Assembly: GCF_039729015.1 (NCBI RefSeq)
Contig: NZ_CP155792.1
Span: 1,012,001-1,076,000 of the forward strand
Length of the DNA: 64,000 bases
Reading direction: 5' to 3'
DNA from: Blastococcus sp. HT6-30
Lineage (GTDB): Bacteria > Actinomycetota > Actinomycetes > Mycobacteriales > Geodermatophilaceae
This document shows positions 1 through 8,792 of the stretch, one piece after another. Both the position numbers and the translations under genes were made by a program. How positions within the stretch are numbered: position 1 is the first letter of the stretch; each line of letters starts with the position of its first letter. The notes under the pieces were generated by a model. That model made no database searches. It was not told the DNA's origin and saw nothing but the letters and a program-made list of their open reading frames with translations.

Positions 1-30
1 CGCCGCTGAGCCGCACCCGGCCGGCGGCGG

Positions 31-1092
31 TCAGGGCCAGGCGGCGGCGAGCCGGGCGACGGCGGCCTGCACCTCCGCGCCCCACGTGGTGAACGGCTCG
101 GCGTCCGGCGCGCGTGCACTGCCCCGCCGGGGGAGGCGCCACGTACCGGCGATGCGGCCGTCGACGACCACGGTGGGCCGGAAGACGCCGTTGCGACCGG
201 GCACGATGCGCTCGGCGAAGACTGGGTCGAGGATCGCGCCGCGGTCGGCGTAGCCGAGCACGTACTCGTCGAAGCCGGGGAGCAGCAGCGGTTCCCGGAC
301 CTGCTCGCGGTGCGCGGCGTACCGGTCGGGGGTCGCGGGGTCGAGGAGGTACTCCGCGCCGTCCACCTCGACGCTGTCCAACCGGTCCCGGACCGCGGCC
401 AGGCCGGTGCGGACGTCGCGCACCGTGGTCCCGGCCCAACGGACCAGGTCGTGGACGGTGGCCGGGCCGTGCCCGCAGAAGTACCGCAGCGCCAGCTCGG
501 CCAGTGCCTCGTCCCGCGCCAGTCGGCGGGGCCGGTGCACCCACTCGTCGAGGAGCACGAACAACTGCTCGCCGTCCTGCGTGGGGCCGAGGCACAGGGT
601 GCCGGTCTGCGCCAGGAACCACAGCAGGAGGTACCCCCGCTGGCCCGTCGTCGCGACACCGCCCGACTCGATGGCCGCCAGCAGCGCACCGCGGGAGAGC
701 CGCCCGCCCCCGGACAGCGCGGCGGCGGTCAATTCCCGCGCGCGCTCCGCGTCGGCCCCGGTGAGCCCCAGGGCGGTGCGCCGCCCGGCCAGCCCGGCGA
801 CGGCCCGGGGGCCCAGCAGGTCGAGCATCCAGGGCAGGTCCTCGGCCGGGAGCAGGTGCAGCGTGCCGCGCATCGGCCACGAGCGGACGATCGTCCCCTC
901 GTCCAGTGCGCGGAGCACCGCACCCCGGTCCCGCGCCGCGGTGCGCAGGGCCACCGCGGCGATCGCGCCCGGGAGGTCCTGGCCCTGCAGGGCGGTCAGC
1001 CGGGAGACGGCCGCCGCGGCGTCGGGTGCCGGTGGCCCCGCGAGCCGCTGAGCGACCAGGCGCATCAGGGCCACGTCGTGCAGCGTCGTCAC
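31..1092 (-). CDS. winged-helix DNA-binding domain protein (HTH_42 family)
   Basis: Predicted 353-residue cytosolic protein of the HTH_42 (formerly DUF1006) family, a multi-winged-helix fold. Visible family marks are LQGQDLPGA near residues 35-43 and the RSWPMRGTLHLLPAEDLPW block near residues 70-90, followed by a long C-terminal part with a GFDEYVLGYADR stretch. I placed the start at the GTG giving VTTLHDVALMRL, because the open frame further upstream is low-complexity Arg/Pro sequence. A CACGGT box lies 7 bases before this GTG. Relatives have been linked to DNA repair or glycosylase functions, but nothing here identifies the substrate. It is the first gene of the window and is complete. Confidence 0.85.
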   Translation of the reverse strand: MTTLHDVALMRLVAQRLAGPPAPDAAAAVSRLTALQGQDLPGAIAAVALRTAARDRGAVLRALDEGTIVRSWPMRGTLHLLPAEDLPWMLDLLGPRAVAGLAGRRTALGLTGADAERARELTAAALSGGGRLSRGALLAAIESGGVATTGQRGYLLLWFLAQTGTLCLGPTQDGEQLFVLLDEWVHRPRRLARDEALAELALRYFCGHGPATVHDLVRWAGTTVRDVRTGLAAVRDRLDSVEVDGAEYLLDPATPDRYAAHREQVREPLLLPGFDEYVLGYADRGAILDPVFAERIVPGRNGVFRPTVVVDGRIAGTWRLPRRGSARAPDAEPFTTWGAEVQAAVARLAAAWP

Positions 1093-1172
1093 GGCGGCCA
1101 CCGTGGCAGACGGGTCCGACGGTCCGGCGCCCTCGGCGCCGTGCCCGGGCCGGCGCCGGTAGCGTCGGGAGG

Positions 1173-1298
1173 GTGATGGGGATGGGTGGGGCCGGCGGCC
1201 CGGACGCGGAGCGGCGCCGGAGGCTGGTGGCGGCGCTCGTCGTCCTCGCGATGGTGCTCGCGGCAGGCGCGACGGTGCTCTCGATCGCCTTCGGCTGA
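1173..1298 (+). CDS. small single-pass membrane protein
   Basis: Predicted 41-residue protein. After a short Gly-rich and Arg-rich N-terminus (PDAERRRR) it has one hydrophobic segment (about residues 18-38) and ends in SIAFG, so it is probably an N-in membrane anchor. A TAGCGT box sits 7 bases before the GTG start, the pattern seen at several leaderless genes in this window, and a GGGAGG also precedes the in-frame ATG at 1182. It lies between divergent or tandem real genes and overlaps neither. I do not recognise a family; function unknown. Confidence 0.55.
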   Translation: MMGMGGAGGPDAERRRRLVAALVVLAMVLAAGATVLSIAFG

Positions 1299-1404
1299 CC
1301 TGGTGGGCCTTTGGGCCCTGGCGCGGCGGTAGCCGGAACGACACCGTGTGGAGACGCCGCGACCGCTCCCGGTCGGGCCCCGATCCCGGAACGAAGGACC
1401 GCCG

Positions 1405-1704
1405 ATGACCCTGGTCGTCCCGCCGAGCGCCTCCGGATCCGCCGCCGACGAGCCCACCGGGCCGGCCGGCGGGATCCGCCCTTCCCAGCACCTCCCCGGG
1501 CCGTCGCAGCGCGTACCCGCTGACGACGCGGTGAGGGCAGCGATCGGTCGGCTCAGCGGCGAGTTCTCCGGCCGGGTGGACCGCCGGCTGCTCGTCCGGG
1601 TCGTGCGGGACTGCCGGCGGGAGCTCGGGGGCTCCCCGGTCGGTGCCCTGCCGGAGCTGGTCGAGCGGCTGGCGCGCTACCGGCTGGACCAGCGCATCGG
1701 CTGA
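1405..1704 (+). CDS. three-helix-bundle dimerization-type small protein
   Basis: Predicted 99-residue soluble protein. The first 35 residues are Pro/Ser/Gly-rich and likely disordered. The C-terminal 60 residues look like a compact helical domain (VRAAIGRLSGEFSGRVD then LLVRVVRDCRRELGG then LPELVERLARYRLDQRIG). This resembles the actinobacterial proteins annotated as three-helix bundle dimerization domain proteins. The ATG at 1405 has AAGGA six bases upstream; an earlier in-frame ATG at 1348 is less likely. Function unknown. Confidence 0.65.
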   Translation: MTLVVPPSASGSAADEPTGPAGGIRPSQHLPGPSQRVPADDAVRAAIGRLSGEFSGRVDRRLLVRVVRDCRRELGGSPVGALPELVERLARYRLDQRIG

Positions 1705-1745
1705 GCGCCCGGAAACCGGGTTGCCCGGCCGGGCAGGATGACGGC

Positions 1746-3365
1746 GTGGGATACGTCGACGTGAGCGGGGTCCGGTACACGCTCTCGGACGGGCGGGTGC
1801 TCCTGGACGACGTCGCCTTCCGCGTCGGCGAGGGTGCCCGGGCCGCGCTGGTGGGCGAGAACGGCGCCGGCAAGACGACCCTGCTGCGGATCATCTCCGG
1901 CGACCTCTCGCCCGAGGCCGGGTCGCTCGCCCGCACCGGCGGGCTGGGCGTGATGCGGCAGTTCATCGGATCGGTCCGGGACGACACCACGGTCCAGCGG
2001 ATGCTGGTCGATCTCTCGCCCCCCGCCGTCCGCGCCGCCTGGGACGCCGTCGACGCCGCGGAGCTCGCGCTCATGGAGACCGACGACGAGCGCTCGCAGA
2101 TGGCCTACGCCGACGCGCTGGCGCAGTGGGGGGATGCCGGTGGCTACGAGGCGGAGGTCACCTGGGACACGGTGACGGTGGCGGCGCTGGGTGTTCCGTA
2201 CGAGCGGTGCAAGTACCGGGAGCTGTCCACGCTGTCCGGCGGTGAGCAGAAGCGGCTGGCGCTGGAGGCGCTGCTGCGGGGCCCGGACGAGGTGCTGCTC
2301 CTCGACGAGCCGGACAACTACCTCGACGTCCCCGGCAAGCGCTGGCTGGAGCAGCGGCTGCTCGAGACCCGCAAGACCGTGCTGTTCGTCAGCCACGACC
2401 GGGAGCTCCTGGCCCGCGTCGCCGACCGGGTGGTGACCGTCGAGGGCGGGACGGCATGGGTGCACGGCGGGGGATTCGCCAGCTACCACGAGGCCCGGAC
2501 GGCGCGGCACGAGCGGCTGGCCGAGCTGCGCCGGCGCTGGGACGAGGAGCACCAGCGGCTGGTCGACCTCGTGCGCACGCTCCAGCAGCAGGCCGCCAAC
2601 TCGCCGGACATGGCCAATCGCTACCACGCCATGCAGACCCGGCTGGCCAAGTTCGAGGCCGCGGGCCCGCCACCGGAGCGCCCGCCGGAGCAGAAGGTCG
2701 CGATGCGGCTGCGCGGGGGCCGGACCGGGGTGCGCGCGGTCATGGCCGAGCAGCTGGAGCTCACCGGCCTGATGAAGTCGTTCGACCTGGAGGTCTGGTA
2801 CGGCGACCGGGTGGGCGTCCTCGGGGCCAACGGCGCGGGGAAGTCGCACTTCCTGCGGCTGCTGGCCGGTCAGGCGGTGGCGCACACCGGGGGGTGGCGG
2901 CTGGGCGCCCGGGTCGTCCCCGGGTTCTTCGCGCAGACGCACGCCCATCCCGAGTGGCAGGACCGGACGCCGGTCGACCTGCTGTGGCACGGGGAGCCCG
3001 GCCGTCCCGGGGTGGACCGCGGGCCGGCGATGGCCACGCTGCGCCGGTACGGGCTCACCGACTCCGCCGACCAGCCCTTCCGCACGCTGTCGGGTGGGCA
3101 GCAGGCGCGGTTCCAGATCCTGCTGCTGGAGCTGTCCGGTGCCACGCTGCTGCTGCTCGACGAGCCGACCGACAACTTGGACGTGCTGTCGGCGGAAGCG
3201 CTGGAGGAGGCGCTGGCGGCCTTCGACGGAACGGTTGTCGCCGTCACCCACGACCGCTGGTTCGCGCGCTCTTTCGACCGGTTCCTCGTCTTCGGTGCCG
3301 ACGGCCGGGTGTACGAGTCCGCCGAGCCGGTGTTCGACGAGACCCGGGTCGTCCGCGCCCGCTGA
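1746..3365 (+). CDS. ABC-F family ATPase with two nucleotide-binding domains
   Basis: 539-residue cytosolic protein with two ABC domains and no membrane segments, which defines the ABC-F class of ribosome-associated translation factors and antibiotic-resistance proteins. NBD1 has Walker A GENGAGKTT (about 37-45), signature LSGGEQKR and Walker B LLDEPDNYLD. NBD2 has Walker A GANGAGKSH (about 358), signature LSGGQQARF (about 448) and LLLDEPTDNLD (about 471). A charged helical linker at about 250-340 corresponds to the P-site tRNA interaction motif. The catalytic glutamates are present in both Walker B motifs. The start is a GTG preceded at 6 bases by CAGGAT. The subgroup (EttA, Uup, resistance type) cannot be settled by eye. 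Confidence 0.92.
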   Translation: MGYVDVSGVRYTLSDGRVLLDDVAFRVGEGARAALVGENGAGKTTLLRIISGDLSPEAGSLARTGGLGVMRQFIGSVRDDTTVQRMLVDLSPPAVRAAWDAVDAAELALMETDDERSQMAYADALAQWGDAGGYEAEVTWDTVTVAALGVPYERCKYRELSTLSGGEQKRLALEALLRGPDEVLLLDEPDNYLDVPGKRWLEQRLLETRKTVLFVSHDRELLARVADRVVTVEGGTAWVHGGGFASYHEARTARHERLAELRRRWDEEHQRLVDLVRTLQQQAANSPDMANRYHAMQTRLAKFEAAGPPPERPPEQKVAMRLRGGRTGVRAVMAEQLELTGLMKSFDLEVWYGDRVGVLGANGAGKSHFLRLLAGQAVAHTGGWRLGARVVPGFFAQTHAHPEWQDRTPVDLLWHGEPGRPGVDRGPAMATLRRYGLTDSADQPFRTLSGGQQARFQILLLELSGATLLLLDEPTDNLDVLSAEALEEALAAFDGTVVAVTHDRWFARSFDRFLVFGADGRVYESAEPVFDETRVVRAR

Positions 3366-3427
3366 CATCTCGGCGTCCGCACGGGCGGAGGGCGCGTGCG
3401 GACGGGGAGGACCGGTCGTGCATGATG

Positions 3428-3448
3428 GGACTGATAATCATTACCGCT
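3428..3448 (+). promoter_or_regulatory. Zur/Fur-type operator with embedded -10 box
   Basis: A nine-base palindrome TAATCATTA lies within TGATAATCATTACC, matching the GATAAT-NATTATC style of Fur-superfamily boxes (known Zur and Fur sites). It is one of the few AT-rich spots for kilobases and also supplies a GATAAT that could serve as a -10 element. It lies just before the zinc-binding lipoprotein gene, and a Fur-family gene is the next gene downstream. Zinc-dependent repression is therefore a reasonable inference. Confidence 0.7.
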
Positions 3449-3465
3449 CCCGCATGGAGACCATG

Positions 3466-4428
3466 ATGCGCCGCCGCCCCCGCCCCGCTGCCCTGGCCCT
3501 GGCTGGGGCCGCCACCCTCGCCCTCGCCGCCTGCGGGAACGCCGACGCGGGTGGGCCGAGCACCAGCGCCGGCGACACCGACGCCTGCCCGGGTGAGGTC
3601 GTCGACGTCGTCGTCTCGGTCGGGCAGTGGGGCGACGTGGTCGAGGCCCTGGGTGGTGACTGCGCGTCCGTGACCACCGTCATCAGCTCGACCGCCGTCG
3701 ACCCCCACGACTTCGAGCCCACCACCGGCGACATCGCCGCCTTCCAGGAGGCCGAGCTGGTCGTCCTCAACGGCGCCGGCTACGACCACTGGGCGGAGGA
3801 TGCCGCGACCGGCGTCGACCCCGCGCCCGCCGTGCTCGACCTGGCCGACGTCGTGGGTGTGGAGACGGGCGAGCACGCCGACGAGGAGCACGGGCACGGC
3901 GAGGTCAACCCGCACATCTGGTACTCCCCGGAGTACGTGCAGCAGGCCGCCGAGGCGCTCACCGCCGAGCTGAGCGAGCTCTCACCGGACGCCGCGGACC
4001 ACTTCGCCGAGCGCGCGGCCGCCTGGGAGGAGGAGCTGACGCCCTACCTGACCGAGGTCGAGTCGCTCCAGGCCGGCGCCGACGGGCGCACGTTCGCGGC
4101 GACCGAGTCGGTGTTCGAGTACATGGCCGAGGCGATCGGGCTGACCGACGTGACCCCGGAGGGCTACCGGGAGTCCGCCAGCAACGAGGCCGAGCCGGCG
4201 CCGGGCGACCTCGCCGCCTTCCAGGCCGCGCTCGAGGCCGGAGAGGCCGACGTGCTGGTCTACAACACCCAGACCGAGGGCGGGGTGCCCGAGCAGCTCC
4301 GGGCGGCCGCCGAGTCCGCCGGCGTGCCCGTCGTCGAGGTCGCCGAGTCCGCGCCCGACGACGCCGGCTCGTTCGTCGACTGGCAGGTCGCCCAGCTGCG
4401 CGCGCTCTCGGCCGCGCTGCAGGGCTGA
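3466..4428 (+). CDS. zinc ABC transporter substrate-binding lipoprotein (ZnuA/cluster A-I type)
   Basis: About 320 residues. The N-terminus is a lipoprotein signal: MRRRPRP, a hydrophobic core, then lipobox LALAAC with the acylated Cys near residue 23. The mature part is a cluster A-I metal-binding protein. It has DPHDFEP (about residue 79), a His/Glu-rich flexible loop (EHADEEHGHGE) typical of zinc rather than manganese binders, NPHIWYSP (about 148) and a C-terminal DDAGSF segment, giving the usual His-His-His/Asp ligands. ATG codons at 3454, 3463 and 3466 are in frame; GGAG at 3456-3459 favours 3466. No ZnuB or ZnuC gene is adjacent, so it must work with a transporter encoded elsewhere. The promoter carries a Zur-like box. 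Confidence 0.9.
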   Translation: MRRRPRPAALALAGAATLALAACGNADAGGPSTSAGDTDACPGEVVDVVVSVGQWGDVVEALGGDCASVTTVISSTAVDPHDFEPTTGDIAAFQEAELVVLNGAGYDHWAEDAATGVDPAPAVLDLADVVGVETGEHADEEHGHGEVNPHIWYSPEYVQQAAEALTAELSELSPDAADHFAERAAAWEEELTPYLTEVESLQAGADGRTFAATESVFEYMAEAIGLTDVTPEGYRESASNEAEPAPGDLAAFQAALEAGEADVLVYNTQTEGGVPEQLRAAAESAGVPVVEVAESAPDDAGSFVDWQVAQLRALSAALQG

Positions 4429-4517
4429 CCGCGACACCGGACGCGCGCGACGGCGGACCGCCGACGATCGCCCGTCGGAGGACCGTGGCCGGCGTCCGGC
4501 GGGGCAGCCCCCGGAGG

Positions 4518-4913
4518 TCAGCCGGAGACGCGGCAGTCGCCGCAGGTGCCGAAGATCTCCAGCGTGTGGCTGACGTCGGCGAAACCGTGCTCGCCGGCCA
4601 CTCCCTCGGCCCAGCGTTCGACCGTCGGGCCGGCCACCTCGACGGTCCGCCCGCAGGTGCGGCAGACGAGGTGGTGGTGGTGCTGCGGGCTGCAGCGGCG
4701 GTACAGCGCCTCACCGGAGTCGGTGCGGATCGAGTCGAGCTCGCCGTCGTCGGCCAGTGACTGCACGGCCCGGTACACCGTCGACAGACCCACCTTGTCG
4801 CCGGCCGCGCGGAGGCGGGCGTGCACGTCCTGGGCGCTGTGAAAACCCTCCAGGTCGGCGAACAGCGTGCGGACAGCATCGCGCTGGGGGGTGGGGCGGG
4901 TCACGGGGCCCAT
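4518..4913 (-). CDS. zur: Fur-family transcriptional regulator, probably Zur
   Basis: 131-residue metal-responsive repressor. An N-terminal winged helix (TPQRDAVRTLF through LSTVYRAVQSLADDG) is followed by the dimerization/metal domain with HHHHLVCRTCG and a C-terminal GTCGDC. The two CxxC pairs form the structural zinc site of Fur proteins, and the HHHH run holds sensory ligands. It is convergent with the zinc-binding lipoprotein gene, whose promoter carries a Zur-like palindrome, so a zinc-sensing role is more likely than iron. This is inference from context; Fur, Zur and Mur share the same layout. The ATG at 4913 fits the family N-terminus. Confidence 0.87.
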   Translation of the reverse strand: MGPVTRPTPQRDAVRTLFADLEGFHSAQDVHARLRAAGDKVGLSTVYRAVQSLADDGELDSIRTDSGEALYRRCSPQHHHHLVCRTCGRTVEVAGPTVERWAEGVAGEHGFADVSHTLEIFGTCGDCRVSG

Positions 4914-5018
4914 CGTGACACGGTGCCGGCGGCCGGCCTGGTCGCCCGCCGGGTGGGCTCACCCGAAGGCGCGGCCCTCGCCCTGGCAGGTGAGCGGGCA
5001 CGGCACAGGGGTCTCTGC

Positions 5019-5912
5019 TCAGAGGTCGACGGGGGGCTCGCCGGTGCCACCGATGCGGTCCAGCTCCTCGAGCTCGGCCGGCCCCAGCACGCGGGCGCCG
5101 GCCTGCAGGTTCTCCTCCAGGTGGGCCACCGAGGAGGTGCCCGGGATGAGCAGCAGGTTGGGGGAGCGGGCGAGCAGCCAGGCCAGCGCGACCTGCATCG
5201 GCGTCGTCTCGAGGCGGCGGGCGACGGTCTCCAGCGCGGCCGACTGCAGCGGGGTGAACCCGCCCAGCGGGAAGAACGGCGTGTAGGCGACGCCCTCGCG
5301 GGCCAGGGCGTCGATGAGCGGGTCGTCCGCGCGGTGCACGAGGTTGTAGTGGTTCTGCACGCACACGACGGGCGCGATGGCGCGGGCCTCGGCGAACATC
5401 TGCGGCGTCACGTTGCTGACCCCGAGGTGGCGGACGAGCCCCTCCTGCTGCATAGCGGCCAGCGCCTCGAACGGCTCGGCGAGCGAGCGCTGCACCGGTT
5501 CGGCGAAGCCGGGCATGCGCAGGTTGACGACGTCGAGCGCCTCGACGCCCAGGTGGTCGATGTTCTCCTGGACGGCGCGCCGCAGGTCGTCGGCGTCCAG
5601 CGCCTCGGGCCAGCCGCCGTCGGCGTCCCGCCGGGCGCCCACCTTGGTCACGATGACCAGGTCCTCGGGATAGGGGTGCAGCGCCTCGCGGATCAGCTCG
5701 TTGACGACGGTCGGCCCGTAGTAGTCGCTGGTGTCGATGTGGTCGACGCCGAGCTCGAGGGCGCGGCGGAGCACGGCGACGGCGGCGTCCCGGTCGGCCG
5801 GCGGCCCCATGACGTGCGGGCCGGCCAGTTGCATGGCGCCGTAACCCAGGCGGTGGACCTCGCGGTCACCGAGGCGGTAGGTGCCGGAGTTCTCGGCAGT
5901 GGGGATCGTCAT
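5019..5912 (-). CDS. aldo/keto reductase (AKR superfamily oxidoreductase)
   Basis: About 297 residues, a complete (beta/alpha)8 NAD(P)H-dependent reductase. It has the N-terminal RLGYGAMQLAG, the catalytic Asp-Tyr segment HIDTSDYYGP, Lys in VIVTKVGAR, and the C-terminal cofactor segment LLLIPGTSSVAHLEENL. The usual catalytic His of the LHR motif is replaced: the strand reads VVNLRMPG, so no His follows the Leu. That variation is known among AKRs but affects the mechanism. A second protein of the same type at 32957-33811 shares the RLGYGAMQL and EALHPYPE segments and keeps the His (LIQLHRID). The ATG at 5912 is used; a GTG at 5918 is possible. Substrate unknown. Confidence 0.88.
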   Translation of the reverse strand: MTIPTAENSGTYRLGDREVHRLGYGAMQLAGPHVMGPPADRDAAVAVLRRALELGVDHIDTSDYYGPTVVNELIREALHPYPEDLVIVTKVGARRDADGGWPEALDADDLRRAVQENIDHLGVEALDVVNLRMPGFAEPVQRSLAEPFEALAAMQQEGLVRHLGVSNVTPQMFAEARAIAPVVCVQNHYNLVHRADDPLIDALAREGVAYTPFFPLGGFTPLQSAALETVARRLETTPMQVALAWLLARSPNLLLIPGTSSVAHLEENLQAGARVLGPAELEELDRIGGTGEPPVDL

Positions 5913-5991
5913 GGGCACTGCCCTACCCGCTGACGGGCGGGCATGCGCGGGCGGGCCGGAGACGATGTCGTCCTGCCGGCCCGCCCCGGCG

Positions 5992-7173
5992 TCACGGCTG
6001 GAGCAGCACCTTGACCGCGCCGTCCTTCTTCTGGCGGAAGTTCGCGTAGGCCTCCGGCGCCTGCTCCAGCGGCAGGCGGTGGGTGGCGAACTCGTCGACG
6101 CCCAGCGGGTCGCCGTCGAGCAGCAGCGGCAGGATGTCGGGCACCCAGCGCCACACGTTCGCCTGGCCCATGCGCAGCTGGATCTGCTTGTCGAACATCC
6201 GCATCAGCGGCAGCGGGTCGGTGGCCCCGCCGTAGACACCGGACAGCGAGATCGTGCCGCCGCGGCGGACGGCCTCGATGGCGGTGTTCAGCGCGGCCAG
6301 CCGGTCGATGCCGACCACGGTCATGACCCGCTCCATGATCGCGTCGGGCACCACGGCGGTGGCCTTCTGGGCGATGGTGGCCAGGGGCGAGCCGTGCGCC
6401 TCCATGCCGACGGCGTCGATCACCGCGTCGGGGCCCCGGCCGTCGGTGAGGTCGCGCACCCGAGCCACGACCTCGGCCTGGTCGGTCGAGTCGATGACGG
6501 TGATGCCGTTGCGTCGGGCCCGGGCGAGCCGCTCGGGTACGACGTCGGAGGCGATGACCTGCCCGGCGCCGAGGTGCTTGGCGACGCGCGTGGCCATGTC
6601 ACCGATCGGGCCGAGGCCCAGGACCAGGACACTGCCGCCCTCCGGGATGCCGGCGTACTGCACCGCCTGCCAGGCGGTGGGCAGCACGTCGGAGAGGTAG
6701 ACGAACCGGTCGTCCAGCGGGGCGTCGGGCACCTTGATCGGCAGCGTGTTGCCGAACGGCACCCGCAGGTACTCGGCCTGGCCGCCGGGCACCTGGCCGT
6801 AGAGCTTGGTGTAGCCGAACAGCGAGGCACCCATGCCCTGCTCGCGGTTCTGCGTCGTCTCGCACTGGGACTGCAGACCCTGCGAGCACGTCCAGCAGGT
6901 GTTGCAGGAGACGTTGAACGGAACGACGACCCGGTCGCCGGGCTTGACGGAGGTGACGTCGCGGCCGACCTCGCGCACGATGCCCATCGGCTCGTGACCC
7001 ATGACGTCGCCGACGGTCATGAAGGGCGCCAGCACCTCGATGAGGTGGAGGTCGGAGCCGCAGATGCCGCTCGAGGTGATCTCGACGATGACGTCCGTCT
7101 GATCCTGGATGGTCGGGTCGGGAACGGTGTCCACCCGGACGTCTCCTCGTCCGTGCCAGGTCACTGCGCGCAT
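5992..7173 (-). CDS. zinc-dependent alcohol dehydrogenase (MDR family)
   Basis: 393-residue medium-chain dehydrogenase. It has catalytic zinc ligands in SSGICGSDLHL and GHEPMG, a structural zinc site with four Cys (CNTCWTC then C seven residues later), and a Rossmann motif VLGLGPIGDMA for NAD(P). The long insert around FGYTKLYGQVPGGQAEY places it with the glutathione-independent formaldehyde dehydrogenase / threonine-dehydrogenase-like subgroup. The start is the ATG giving MRAVTWHG, since the upstream open frame is Arg/Gly-rich and unlike the family. It is divergent from the M23 peptidase gene. Substrate is not defined by sequence. Confidence 0.9.
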   Translation of the reverse strand: MRAVTWHGRGDVRVDTVPDPTIQDQTDVIVEITSSGICGSDLHLIEVLAPFMTVGDVMGHEPMGIVREVGRDVTSVKPGDRVVVPFNVSCNTCWTCSQGLQSQCETTQNREQGMGASLFGYTKLYGQVPGGQAEYLRVPFGNTLPIKVPDAPLDDRFVYLSDVLPTAWQAVQYAGIPEGGSVLVLGLGPIGDMATRVAKHLGAGQVIASDVVPERLARARRNGITVIDSTDQAEVVARVRDLTDGRGPDAVIDAVGMEAHGSPLATIAQKATAVVPDAIMERVMTVVGIDRLAALNTAIEAVRRGGTISLSGVYGGATDPLPLMRMFDKQIQLRMGQANVWRWVPDILPLLLDGDPLGVDEFATHRLPLEQAPEAYANFRQKKDGAVKVLLQP

Positions 7174-7449
7174 GCGGGAACTCCCTCGATCGGGCCGGTG
7201 AACAGGTGGTTTTCCCCTTCGTGCGCCGGATCGCGCCGCTCTCAACCATCTACGGCGTGTTACTCACTCTGCGTCCATCCGCGCTTACGCCCAGGCGAAT
7301 GACACCGCTGGAGCTCGGTGACCCGGTTCACAGAATTGCAGGTCAATACCCCCTTCCTCAGATCACGAACCCATCACGGCATGTTTACATGGGCCCCGCT
7401 CCTCTCCCCGGGAGTCGCAGTGCAATGTCCGCCGACGGAAGTCAGGTGC
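7174..7449. other. 276-base divergent intergenic region
   Basis: It lies between the alcohol dehydrogenase and the M23 peptidase genes and must hold both promoters. The middle (about 7320-7390) is less GC-rich than its surroundings, with CACAGAATTGCAGGTCAA and ATGTTTACATGG. The latter contains the palindrome ATGTTTACAT-like core TGTTTACA. I see no convincing riboswitch, terminator or small gene in it. Confidence 0.4.
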
Positions 7450-8679
7450 ATGAGCTCGCTCCACCACGACCGCCTCCCCGAGGAGGATGCGGCGCCGGCC
7501 GAGACGGCCACCCCGTCGCTCGCCCCGGTCCGCTCCACCAGCGGGGACGTCGAGGAGAAGGCCCCGTCCACGGTTCCGCCGCAGCGCGAGGGGAAGGCGC
7601 AGGCGTCCGAGGTCCGTCGGGCCACCGATCCGGCCGCCGGCACCCTGGCGGCTCGCGCCGAGGCCTCCCGCACGGGGAAGGCCGCGGGCGCGAGGGCCGT
7701 CCGGGTGACCGTGGCGACCGCCAGGGCCACCATCGCCCGGAAGGCCGCAACCGAGGTCGCGGCGGATCCGGCCCCGGTGCGGCGCCGTCCCACCCCGTAC
7801 AAGCGGTCCGCGGTCGATCTCACCGCCCTGGCTCCGGTCACCGACATCGCCGCGCTGGTCGACGCGCCCCTCGCCGCACCTGCCGCCGTCGTCGTGGTGA
7901 AGGACGCCCCGGCCGCCCTGGCCGGGGCCGGCGGGCGCCGCGGGCTCCTGGCCCGACGCCCGCCGTCGGGGCGTCGGCGTTCCCCGCTCTACCTCGCCGC
8001 CGTTCTGGTCGGGGCGCTCGGCGTGAGCGGCGCCTCGGTCGGCGAGCCGGCCGCCGTGGAGACCCACCCGGTCAGCCACTCGGTCAGCGTGGCCGAGCAG
8101 CTGGGCATCGAGGGGTCCGCCTCGGCCGAGGTCGTCGACGCCGAGGACACCTCGTTGCTCCGCGAGATGGTGGTCAGCCGCAACGCGCGCGACGCCGAGC
8201 GGGCCGCTGCCGCGGACGCACAGGCGGAGGCCGACCGGCTCGCCACCGAGGAGGCCGCGCGCGCCGCCGCCGAGGCGGCCCGCCCGAAGGCCGTCCTGCC
8301 CGTCCCCGGGGGCCGGCTCACCAGCGGCTTCGGTCCGCGGTGGGGAACGCTGCACGCCGGCATCGACCTCGCCGCCCCCATGCGCACCCCGGAGTACGCG
8401 GCGATGGACGGCGTCGTCCTCGAGGCGGGCGCGGCCAGCGGATACGGGCTGGCCGTGTACATCCAGCACGGCAACGGCGACGTCACCGTCTACGGGCACA
8501 TGGACGAGATCCTGGTCGAGCCGGGTCAGATCGTCCGCGCCGGCGACACGATCGCGCTGCTCGGCAACCGTGGTCAGTCGACCGGCCCGCACCTGCACTT
8601 CGAGGTGCACGTCGGCGGGATCGACGGGCAGCGGATCGACCCGCTCCCGTGGCTGCGGGAGCGCGGCGTCGCGATCTGA
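7450..8679 (+). CDS. M23 (LytM-type) peptidoglycan endopeptidase, membrane-anchored
   Basis: About 409 residues. A long Ala/Arg-rich cytoplasmic part (about 1-175, likely disordered, positively charged) is followed by one membrane segment (SPLYLAAVLVGALGVSG, about 177-195), an Ala/Glu coiled coil (about 237-278), and a C-terminal LytM domain. The zinc ligands are in LHAGIDLA (about 301) and in GPHLHFEVH (about 380), both complete, so the enzyme should be active on peptide cross-bridges of peptidoglycan. The ATG at 7450 has AGG nearby; an upstream GTG at 7318 would add 44 residues. A strong hairpin follows the stop codon. Confidence 0.88.
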   Translation: MSSLHHDRLPEEDAAPAETATPSLAPVRSTSGDVEEKAPSTVPPQREGKAQASEVRRATDPAAGTLAARAEASRTGKAAGARAVRVTVATARATIARKAATEVAADPAPVRRRPTPYKRSAVDLTALAPVTDIAALVDAPLAAPAAVVVVKDAPAALAGAGGRRGLLARRPPSGRRRSPLYLAAVLVGALGVSGASVGEPAAVETHPVSHSVSVAEQLGIEGSASAEVVDAEDTSLLREMVVSRNARDAERAAAADAQAEADRLATEEAARAAAEAARPKAVLPVPGGRLTSGFGPRWGTLHAGIDLAAPMRTPEYAAMDGVVLEAGAASGYGLAVYIQHGNGDVTVYGHMDEILVEPGQIVRAGDTIALLGNRGQSTGPHLHFEVHVGGIDGQRIDPLPWLRERGVAI

Positions 8680-8698
8680 TCGCCGGCACCACCACGAC

Positions 8699-8736
8699 GA
8701 CGCCCCCCCCGCCGGACCGTTCCGGCGGGGGGCGTC
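8699..8736 (+). terminator. hairpin terminator after the M23 peptidase gene
   Basis: A near-perfect stem of about 16 base pairs (GACGCCCCCC...GCCGGA against TCCGGCGGGGGGCGTC) with a CCGT loop begins 20 bases after the stop codon. There is no T-run, as is usual in GC-rich actinobacteria. Confidence 0.8.
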
Positions 8737-8792
8737 GGGTGTGGTGGAGACTTCCGGTGTCCGTCCGGAGAGCGGTAGGGGAGAGCACGTCC

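Noticed and set aside
1677-3368. Reverse-strand open frame of about 560 codons
   Set aside because: It lies opposite the ABC-F gene and its translation is Arg/Gln/Pro/Gly noise without family motifs, a typical GC-rich shadow.
7174-7449. c-di-AMP (ydaO-type) riboswitch before the M23 peptidase gene
   Set aside because: Such riboswitches are common before wall hydrolases in actinobacteria, but I could not find the conserved core segments here.
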